NCBI RefSeq assembly: GCF_014109805.1
Contig: NZ_CP059400.1
Coordinates: 3,867,001-3,931,000 of the forward strand
DNA: 64,000 bases
Reading direction: 5' to 3'
Source: Legionella sp. PC1000
Lineage (GTDB): Bacteria; Pseudomonadota; Gammaproteobacteria; Legionellales; Legionellaceae
In this document: positions 55,218-62,412 of the stretch, one piece after another
Layout of the letters: the number at the start of each line of letters is the position of its first letter
How positions within the stretch are numbered: position 1 is the stretch's first letter
The notes under the pieces: generated by a model
What the model was told of the DNA's origin: nothing
The model's input: the letters and a program-made list of their open reading frames with translations, nothing else
The model's database searches: none
Position numbers and translations under genes: made by a program

Positions 55218-57512
55218 ATGACTCCAGACGATCATTTATTAAAGCAGATTCTTGAAACCTTTAGTACGGAACTTGAATCATTATTGATGCTCATCACCGA
55301 TCATTTAAAAAAGATTGAGCGTGGCGAATCAGTGAGTGATTTAAGCCAGTTGATGGAACAGATTTCTCGAGCAGGACGTAATATTAAAGTATCAGCACTT
55401 TCTGTAGGTATTGATGAGTTGGGGAAAATCGCCGAGTGCGTTGAAAAATTGTTTGAGCCTTCCCAAACCCTATCACCTGAACGAATTCATTTAACATTTC
55501 GTGCCACAGATGGAATGCGTGAAATCCTCCATGATTTTAGAGAAAAAAAGCCACTTTCAGCCGAGCTTCATGCATTATTAGAGCAACTCCAACAGACGTT
55601 AATTCATGAAGAAAAAAAAGAAGAAATTCAAATTATGGGGGAAAAACCGGCTTTATCTGAGCCTGCCCCTGTGACAAAGCCTCTGGCTAACGCTGCGGAT
55701 AATGAATTTATAAAAAAACTCGTTGAAACATTCAAAGTGGAACTCCAGGAAAATTTAATCACGATAACGGATGGTTTGCTGCAGCTTGAAAAGGGAACTC
55801 GATCAGAAGAAGATTTTCAGAGTTTACTGGAAGAAATGTTTCGTGTTGCTCATAACATCAAAGGATCTGCACGTGGTATAGGCGTTAATGATATTGGTGA
55901 GATTGCCCATCATATAGAAACTTTATTTGCGGCGGTCCAGAAAAAAATCATTAAAATTTCCCCAGGGCTCATTAATCTGTGTCTGCAATCGATCGATTAC
56001 ATGAATGAAGCAATGCACTGTTACACGGAACAAAAACCCCTATCTTTTGATTTAGAAAACCACTTACGGCAGCTAGAACACTATACAGAATCACCTGCTC
56101 AAGAAATACCCTCCGCATTAGAACCCACGATTGAATCTTCAGCGACACTTGAAAAAGCACCTAAGACTCAAGAAATACAGGGTAAAACCAATGAATTTGA
56201 ATCAATACGGGTCTCTTTGCAAAATTTAGATCGCGTTTCAGTTTATACTGAAGAAATCCAAGCCATTAAAATTGCTATAGAAGAATACTATTCCAAATTT
56301 ACCAAGATGAATTACAAAATCGATCATCTGGTCCAATCATGGAAAAAAGATAGAGACTATTCCAATGCTTTTTCTGAAAATGAAATCAGCCCTTTAGCTA
56401 CTTTATTCTCCGCAAGCCTTGTGGAATTATCTGAAATCAATAATTCAACTCACTTAATGCAAAGGGAGTTGCATACTTCGGTAAGCGAGTTATCCATTTT
56501 GTTAAATGCGCTACAGGAAGAAATTCGTACCTTACGGCTTATACCGGTAACGACTCAATTACGTTATTTACCGCGAATTGTACGTGATTTGGCGCATGAG
56601 CTAAACAAACAAGTGAATCTCGAAATAAATAGTAATGATGTAAAAATGGATAAAATGATACTTGATGGCTTAAAAGATCCTATAGTCCATCTTCTCCGCA
56701 ATGCCATCGATCACGGCATAGAAAATAGCGAAGCTCGCAAAGCTGCTGGTAAAACACCACAAGGAAATATTTCGATTAACGTAAATCAAGAAGACAATCA
56801 GATCGTCTTTAGAATAATTGATGATGGTATCGGGATTAAAACAAATGATTTAATTCGCTCGGCACTACAAAAAAACATCATCAGCCAACCCGAACTTGAG
56901 ACGATGAAAAAAGAAGAGCTTTACGAGCTCATTTTTCGTCCTGGTTTTTCAACTCGGGAAATTGCAACTGATATTTCTGGTCGAGGCGTGGGCTTGGATG
57001 TGGTGCGATCCAATTTACTCCGTTTAAAAGGCCAAGTCAGTGTTGAAAGTGAACCAGGGAAAGGAACTATTTTTTTCCTGAGAGTCCCGCTTACATTAGC
57101 TACAGAACGTGGATTGATTGTTGCATGCAATCACCAAATATTTGTGCTTCTTACCAACTCTGTAGAAAGTGTCATGCTATTAAAGAAACATGAGGTTATT
57201 ACCGTGGAAGGAAGCCCTGCTGTTCTTGTCAAAGAACAACCAGTTTTGTTATGCTCTTTGTCTAAGATCCTCCGTCTTGATGAAAAGAAACAAAATAGAA
57301 CAGAACATATCTCTGTTGTTATCATCAAAAAGAATGGAGATCGTATGGCCTTACTTGTCGACGAAATTATTGGTGAAAGGGAAATTGTACTCAAACCGTT
57401 GCAAGAACCACTATCAAATATACCTTGCGTCATCGGAGCTACTTTGACAGGCAACAATCAAATTAATTTCGTATTAAACTCTTCAGAGATTATTAAAAGA
57501 ATGGTGCTATAG
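55218..57512 (+). CDS. cheA: CheA histidine kinase with tandem HPt domains
   Basis: A 764-residue kinase. The first HPt-like domain (about 10-110) lacks the phospho-acceptor: R54 stands where H is expected (RAGRNIKVSA). The second HPt (about 165-270) is intact, with H212 in FRVAHNIKGSARG. Dimerisation and ATPase domains follow (N box HLLRNAIDHGIE from 491, G1 DDGIGI from 535, then GRGVGLDVV) and a C-terminal CheW-like domain. Long linkers separate the modules. The degenerate first HPt may regulate or dock. It likely phosphorylates CheB and the REC-cyclase encoded downstream. Confidence 0.95.
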   Translation: MTPDDHLLKQILETFSTELESLLMLITDHLKKIERGESVSDLSQLMEQISRAGRNIKVSALSVGIDELGKIAECVEKLFEPSQTLSPERIHLTFRATDGMREILHDFREKKPLSAELHALLEQLQQTLIHEEKKEEIQIMGEKPALSEPAPVTKPLANAADNEFIKKLVETFKVELQENLITITDGLLQLEKGTRSEEDFQSLLEEMFRVAHNIKGSARGIGVNDIGEIAHHIETLFAAVQKKIIKISPGLINLCLQSIDYMNEAMHCYTEQKPLSFDLENHLRQLEHYTESPAQEIPSALEPTIESSATLEKAPKTQEIQGKTNEFESIRVSLQNLDRVSVYTEEIQAIKIAIEEYYSKFTKMNYKIDHLVQSWKKDRDYSNAFSENEISPLATLFSASLVELSEINNSTHLMQRELHTSVSELSILLNALQEEIRTLRLIPVTTQLRYLPRIVRDLAHELNKQVNLEINSNDVKMDKMILDGLKDPIVHLLRNAIDHGIENSEARKAAGKTPQGNISINVNQEDNQIVFRIIDDGIGIKTNDLIRSALQKNIISQPELETMKKEELYELIFRPGFSTREIATDISGRGVGLDVVRSNLLRLKGQVSVESEPGKGTIFFLRVPLTLATERGLIVACNHQIFVLLTNSVESVMLLKKHEVITVEGSPAVLVKEQPVLLCSLSKILRLDEKKQNRTEHISVVIIKKNGDRMALLVDEIIGEREIVLKPLQEPLSNIPCVIGATLTGNNQINFVLNSSEIIKRMVL

Positions 57513-57525
57513 TGAACTACTGCCT

Positions 57526-58584
57526 ATGATAAAAATTTTAATTGTTGATGATTCACCAACGGAAGCTGCAATAATTCAACACATCATAGAATCTGAAAAA
57601 GATATGGAAGTCATTGGTGTCGCAAAAAATGGCAAAGAAGCCGTTGAATTAACTGAAAGGCTGAAACCCAATCTTATCACCATGGATATTCAAATGCCCA
57701 TCATGGATGGGCTTGAAGCCACACGTATTATTATGGCTCAAAATCCGACCCCAATTGTCGTGATCAGTTCTCTGGTGAATGATGAGTCACTCCATGCCAC
57801 ATTTCATATTCTTGAGGCGGGGGCATTAACTGCTTTGGCAAAGCCCGCGAATGTATTTTCTCCCTCTTTTGAAGAAAGCAGGCAACACATCGTTGATACC
57901 CTACGCAGCCTTTCTGAGATTCGTGTCATCAAAAAACCTTTAAAAAACCATTTGATTTTTGATGAGGGTAAAAAGCCTAAAACGGAACAGGCCAAAACAA
58001 CACATTATGAGATCATCGCAGTGGGGGCTTCAGTTGGCGGCCCTATGGCATTGCAGACTATTCTGGCGCAATTAACTGCTGATTTCCCTGTACCGATTAT
58101 GGTTGTTCAACATATGAGCCGTGGCTTTATTCGAGGATTTGCTCAATGGCTTGAAGAGAATGTAAGCCTCACCGTGAAAAATGCCGTAAACCATGAACCA
58201 TTACAAAAGGGAACCGTCTATATAGCGCCTGAACACCAACATATGGTAATTGAACGTATTCATGAACAATTAGTCTGTAAATTAGTTGATGGCCCCCCTG
58301 TTTCGGGTTTTTGTCCTTCGATTACCCGATTACTGCAATCAGTTGCGAAAGTCTGTGGAAAAAATGCCATTGGTATTTTATTAACCGGAATGAGTGATGA
58401 TGGTGCAGAAGGCTTATTGGAATTAAAAGAAGCTCAGGGGCATACCTTGATTCAAGATCAGGAAAGTTCCATAGTCTTTGGTATGGGAGCCGTTGCTCAA
58501 TCATTGAATGCTGTAGATCAGGTCATTGAGTTGGAGCAAATTGCACGTTATTTAACAAAAATTTGTACCCGTGAAGATGAGTAA
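57526..58584 (+). CDS. cheB: CheB methylesterase/deamidase
   Basis: A 352-residue response regulator with REC domain (phospho-acceptor D54 in ITMDIQMP, lysine in LAKPANVF) and a methylesterase domain with the catalytic triad: serine in VGASVGGP, histidine in VVQHMSRGF and aspartate in TGMSDDGAEG. It removes methyl groups from receptors, balancing CheR. It lies 14 bases after cheA. The stop overlaps the start of the cyclase. Confidence 0.95.
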   Translation: MIKILIVDDSPTEAAIIQHIIESEKDMEVIGVAKNGKEAVELTERLKPNLITMDIQMPIMDGLEATRIIMAQNPTPIVVISSLVNDESLHATFHILEAGALTALAKPANVFSPSFEESRQHIVDTLRSLSEIRVIKKPLKNHLIFDEGKKPKTEQAKTTHYEIIAVGASVGGPMALQTILAQLTADFPVPIMVVQHMSRGFIRGFAQWLEENVSLTVKNAVNHEPLQKGTVYIAPEHQHMVIERIHEQLVCKLVDGPPVSGFCPSITRLLQSVAKVCGKNAIGILLTGMSDDGAEGLLELKEAQGHTLIQDQESSIVFGMGAVAQSLNAVDQVIELEQIARYLTKICTREDE

Positions 58585-59875
58585 CTCCTTTATGGAAAAA
58601 GAAAATCCGGTGATCTTGATTGTAGATGATAGCGCCACTATGCGTTTAATAACCTGTGATGCATTAACCAAAGCGGGTTTTAATGTCATTCAGGCAGAAC
58701 ATGGTGAAGCTGCCTTATCGCTACTCAAAACCACGAAACCTGACGCGATTTTGCTGGATGTGGAGATGCCTGGCCTCAATGGTTTTGAAGTATGTGCCGA
58801 GATTCGAAAATTACCTGACTTACATTATCTTCCCATCATGATGGTGACCGGTTTAGAAGACTATGAATCAGTGAATAAGGCGTACCAGGCTGGAGCTACC
58901 GATTTTACCACCAAACCCATTAATCCAACTCTATTAGGGTATCGCGTCCGTTATATGGTGCGCACCAATTCTTACTTTCAGGATTTACAGTTCGCGGAAC
59001 AAAAGGTCAGGGCTCTCAATGAAGAGCTGATCAATAAGCTGGTCGAGATCCAGCAAAATGCAATTGCAGTAGCGCGTTTCGTCCCTCAGGATTTTCTCAA
59101 GGTGCTTAATCGTAAGAATATTTCGGATATTAAACTCGGTGATTGTGTTGAAAAGGTCATGACCGTTCTCTTTTTAGATATAAAAGCATTTACTACTATG
59201 GCCGAACGCTTATCGCCTGTTGAAATCTTCAATCTTTTTAATACACTTATGAGTTATTTAGATCCTGCCATTCTTAAAAATTCGGGTCTCATTGATAAAT
59301 ATATTGGTGATGCAATTATGGCTTTATTCAATGAGCCAGATGATGCCGTTGTTGCTGCATTGGATATGTTAGAAGCCTTGAAGGCTTTTAATGCCACGCG
59401 AATACGCGATAACCTGCCGCCCATTAATGTAGGAATTGGTATCAACACGGGTAATTTAATTCTTGGTACTGTGGGTTTTGAAAAACGTATGGATTGCAGT
59501 GTCATTAGTGATGCGGTCAATACCGCTTCCCGGCTTGAAACATTAACTCGAAATTTTAGTATTGAACTCATTATTGGTGAAGAAACCTATGAACAATTAA
59601 AACAAAAAGATGAATACGATCTGCGTTTCTTAGGTTTGACAACAGTAAAAGGTAAAAGTGTACCCATAAAAATTTATGAGGTCTTTAATCATAACCCTCC
59701 AGCCGAAGTGCAATTTAAAAAAGATTCAGCCTCTATTTTTGCCTCAGCATTGGAGCATTATGAGACGAAACAATTTGATGAAGCCGCAAGTCTTTTTGAA
59801 CAAATCATAATAAGTAATCCCAATGACTTACCCGCAAAATATTTTCTGCAGCAATGCAAGGAAAAAATGAATTAG
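58577..59875 (+). CDS. Response regulator with class III nucleotide cyclase domain
   Basis: A 432-residue protein. REC domain at 10-130 has D61 in ILLDVEMPG and the lysine in TTKPINP. A coiled linker leads to a class III cyclase (about 190-375): metal aspartates D201 (LFLDIKAFT) and D245 (KYIGDAIMAL), lysine K241 and S308 at the purine-selecting positions, transition-state N315 and R319 (VNTASRLE). This set fits an adenylate rather than a guanylate cyclase, though S308 is not the usual Thr or Asp. The last 50 residues look like a TPR-type helical repeat. I take the ATG at 58577 (a GTG at 58571 also exists). It ends the chemosensory operon and is the likely output. Confidence 0.9.
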   Translation: MSNSFMEKENPVILIVDDSATMRLITCDALTKAGFNVIQAEHGEAALSLLKTTKPDAILLDVEMPGLNGFEVCAEIRKLPDLHYLPIMMVTGLEDYESVNKAYQAGATDFTTKPINPTLLGYRVRYMVRTNSYFQDLQFAEQKVRALNEELINKLVEIQQNAIAVARFVPQDFLKVLNRKNISDIKLGDCVEKVMTVLFLDIKAFTTMAERLSPVEIFNLFNTLMSYLDPAILKNSGLIDKYIGDAIMALFNEPDDAVVAALDMLEALKAFNATRIRDNLPPINVGIGINTGNLILGTVGFEKRMDCSVISDAVNTASRLETLTRNFSIELIIGEETYEQLKQKDEYDLRFLGLTTVKGKSVPIKIYEVFNHNPPAEVQFKKDSASIFASALEHYETKQFDEAASLFEQIIISNPNDLPAKYFLQQCKEKMN

Positions 59876-59934
59876 CAAGAATATACAGGAAATCTAATAC
59901 ATCTCTTCGAATTTTAATATTAAAGTCCAAATTT

Positions 59935-59954
59935 CTGGACCCCGCGGACAAGCC
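59935..59954 (+). repeat. REP-like palindrome fragment, copy 18
   Basis: CTGGACCCCGCGGACAAGCC is the left half of a REP; the right half is missing. Confidence 0.7.
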
Positions 59955-59985
59955 CTGAACGATCGTCAGTTTTTTAAATTTATCA

Positions 59986-60065
59986 TGTACCCCTTAAGTT
60001 TCTCTACGTACCGCTTAAATTTCTCTACGTACTGCTTTAAATTTCTCTACGTACCGCGCTTTATG
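59986..60065 (+). repeat. Tandem units of about 21 bp derived from a REP edge
   Basis: TCTCTACGTACCGCTTAAAT and near copies occur three to four times in a row, ending in a true REP arm (CTCTACGTACCGCGCTTTATG). Confidence 0.75.
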
Positions 60066-60121
60066 CCTGAGAGATGGTCACTTTTTGTGACCATCTCTCA
60101 GGGACAAGCCGCGGGAGGTAG
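60046..60121. repeat. REP copy 19 interrupted by a 16-bp perfect hairpin
   Basis: The left REP arm (ACGTACCGCGCTTTATG) and a right arm (GACAAGCCGCGGGAGGTAG) flank CCTGAGAGATGGTCAC-TTTTT-GTGACCATCTCTCAGG at 60066-60102. The two REP arms belong to different variants, so the site is mosaic. Confidence 0.85.
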
Positions 60122-60219
60122 GCAAGCTAAGCCTCAAACAGGAAACAGGTCGATTCTTAGCCCGTTCAAAGAAGCCTATGTTCAGAATCCAGCATTAAAC
60201 CAGGTTTCACCGCTTCACC

Positions 60220-60603
60220 TTAACCTGCTTTAATTTGCTCAACTACTTGCTGATTGAGATGCGTCACGATAAGACTAACTAATTTAACTGCTTGATCATA
60301 ATCGCGTTTATCAAACATCCCGGCTTGTTGATGCGCATAACGAATAGGAACACCAATATTAACACTAGGAACCCCTGAACCTGAGCCTTGTACTTTTGAA
60401 CCATCTTGGCCATAACCTATTTCTGAGTCCAGCTGTACTTGAATGTTATTTTTTTGGGCTAAATCTAAAACCCAATTAAGTAATTCTTGATGGGGAATCA
60501 TTATAGATTTAATTTTTTCATAACAAATGTCCTTATTTAAAATCCCGGCTAATCCCATTGAATACACCAACTTCATTATTTTTAACCCAATTATTGCGCC
60601 CAT
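60220..60603 (-). pseudogene. C-terminal relic of an M42-family aminopeptidase
   Basis: The last 95 of 127 residues match the C-terminus of M42 glutamyl aminopeptidase/cellulase proteins: PHQELLNWVLDLAQKNNIQVQ, then a GSGSGVPSVNIGVPIRYAHQQAGM loop containing the metal-ligand histidine in RYAH. Family members are about 350 residues, so the N-terminal metal-binding and catalytic half is missing; the first 30 residues are unrelated. The upstream DNA contains no sign of the missing part. The fragment is probably not functional as a peptidase. Confidence 0.7.
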
Positions 60604-60725
60604 TATTCTACCATAAGCTCAACGTGACGTAAGAACCTCAGCAAGGTGCGGATTGAGCGTCACTATAGTAACCGTCTGATATTTAGGCTATTATTGGCTT
60701 TTTTTATATTGGACCATTTTTTGCC

Positions 60726-61544
60726 ATGCACAGCGTCATTGTAATTCCTGCCCGTTACGCTTCAACTCGTTTACCAGGAAAACCTCTGGCAATGATTCGT
60801 GGCCAAACCATGTTGCAACGTGTAGTTCATTTATCACGTGCTGCTGCTGAAGGACTAAAAAATGTTTCTGTGCTTGTTGCAACCGATGATGAGCGAATTG
60901 TCCAGCATTGCAATGAAATAGGTGTTGCTTCAATAATGACCACACCAGAGGCACCTAGCGGAACGGATCGTGTCGCTGAAGCTATACGCTCTATGAAAAA
61001 TAAACCGGATTTTATTATAAACATGCAAGGTGATGCTCCTTTAACACCGCCAGATTTTTTACGCGCACTCATTGATGCTTTTGCTGCCTCTCCTTGTGAT
61101 GCAGTAACCCCTGTAACCCAGTTAAGCTGGAAACAGCTGGATGTGCTACGCCAAAATAAACTGACTACCCCCTTTAGTGGTACTACGGCTGTATTCAATG
61201 AAAAAACAGGCAATGCTTTTTGGTTCAGTAAAAATATTATTCCTGCCATTCGTAAAGAGGATGAGTTACGCCAGAAAAGTGATAAAAGTCCTGTATTTCG
61301 TCATATTGGATTATATGGTTATTCACTGGGCATGCTCGAAAAATACATTACCCTGCCAGAAAGCACATTTGAAAAAATGGAGGGGTTGGAGCAATTACGT
61401 ATCCTGGAAAACGGTTATACCCTTCGTTGTATTCCCGTTGACTATAAAGGCCGCGCCAGTATGTCAGGTATTGATAGCCCGGAAGATGTAATCCGTGCTG
61501 AAGCATTGATTGCCCAATACGGTGAATTATTAGAGAGTATGTAA
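60726..61544 (+). CDS. kdsB: 3-deoxy-manno-octulosonate cytidylyltransferase
   Basis: A 272-residue CMP-Kdo synthetase. VIVIPARYASTRLPGKPLAMIRGQTMLQRV is the nucleotide-binding start; ATDDERI, MQGDAPL and the HIGLYGYSL motif follow. It activates Kdo for lipopolysaccharide inner core. Slightly longer than E. coli KdsB (248). The ATG at 60726 has no strong ribosome site. The next gene begins two bases after it, so the two form an operon. Confidence 0.93.
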   Translation: MHSVIVIPARYASTRLPGKPLAMIRGQTMLQRVVHLSRAAAEGLKNVSVLVATDDERIVQHCNEIGVASIMTTPEAPSGTDRVAEAIRSMKNKPDFIINMQGDAPLTPPDFLRALIDAFAASPCDAVTPVTQLSWKQLDVLRQNKLTTPFSGTTAVFNEKTGNAFWFSKNIIPAIRKEDELRQKSDKSPVFRHIGLYGYSLGMLEKYITLPESTFEKMEGLEQLRILENGYTLRCIPVDYKGRASMSGIDSPEDVIRAEALIAQYGELLESM

Positions 61545-61546
61545 TT

Positions 61547-62182
61547 ATGACCACACGATTACTTGTTGCACGCCATGGGAATACTTTTGCGCCTGGTGCC
61601 GTGGTTAGACGAGTAGGAACCACTGATTTGCCCCTAGTCGATAGTGGTTTAAATCAAGGACGTATGCTGGGTATCTATCTTAAAAAGAATAATCTTATTC
61701 CTGACATCCTTTTCACTTCCCAGCTCAAACGTGCCAAACAAACTGCAGAAGAGGCACAAAGTGCCATGGGTATAAATTTACCTATTGAAACACTGGCTAT
61801 CTTCAACGAAATTGATTATGGGCCTGATGAAAATCAACCTGAAGAGCATGTGGTTGCACGCATTGGGACAGAAGCAATTAATGCCTGGGAAACACAAGCC
61901 ATAGTCCCTAACGGTTGGAAGGTAGATCCTACTGCGCTTATTAATAATTGGAGGGATTTTTCCGCTCGTCTGCGTCAAGAGTACACGGGAAAAACATGTC
62001 TGGTAGTCACGAGTAATGGGATCGCTCGTTTCTCGCCTTATTTGACTGGTGATTTTGCAACATTCAGCGCGCGTTACGGAATCAAAATTGCTACAGGAGC
62101 ATTGTGTATTTTTGAAAATGAAGAACCCTCTGAGATCTGGCATTGCCGTGCATGGAATGTGAAGCCAGATCGAACCATGTAA
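61547..62182 (+). CDS. Histidine phosphatase family protein
   Basis: A 211-residue member of the phosphoglycerate-mutase-like superfamily. The RHG motif is seen as VARHGNTFAPG, LTSQLKRAKQTAE supplies the second arginine, and a glutamate appears in FNEIDYG. The later histidine of the family may be replaced: TSNGIARF stands where SHG is expected. It could be a sugar-phosphate phosphatase linked to Kdo or LPS metabolism, inferred from being co-transcribed with kdsB. The missing histidine could lower activity. Confidence 0.8.
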   Translation: MTTRLLVARHGNTFAPGAVVRRVGTTDLPLVDSGLNQGRMLGIYLKKNNLIPDILFTSQLKRAKQTAEEAQSAMGINLPIETLAIFNEIDYGPDENQPEEHVVARIGTEAINAWETQAIVPNGWKVDPTALINNWRDFSARLRQEYTGKTCLVVTSNGIARFSPYLTGDFATFSARYGIKIATGALCIFENEEPSEIWHCRAWNVKPDRTM

Positions 62183-62412
62183 CATACTCTGCAATGGATG
62201 AGAAAGGACTCTTGCGCACCTCTTTGCCTCCGCTCCGGCTTATCTGTGGGATCCAATGTTTTTAGCGAAGAGCTCCCGGATCCGCGATAGCAGTAGGATC
62301 GGAGTAGAGTGAGGCTGGTTTTTCCGAGATGTATATAAGATTCGCGGGAAGGTCCCAGGCTGAAGTTTGAATTCAGGAGGGGGCAATAAATTACAATTCT
62401 GGAATATGATTC
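62183..62412. other. Intergenic region before FAD oxidase gene
   Basis: A 230-base gap with several partial inverted stretches around CCCGGATCCGCG and GGATCGGAG, not clearly of the REP family. No gene or known RNA is seen. Confidence 0.5.

Larger units (their letters stand above)
59876..60219. other. Repeat-rich intergenic region with nested hairpin
   Basis: 344 bases with a REP fragment, a tandem of REP-edge units and a REP interrupted by a 16-bp perfect hairpin. No gene seen; the 82-residue open frame here translates repeats. Confidence 0.8.

Noticed and set aside
59985..60233. An 82-residue open frame between the cyclase gene and the M42 relic
   Set aside because: It is made of REP-edge tandem units and the nested hairpin.
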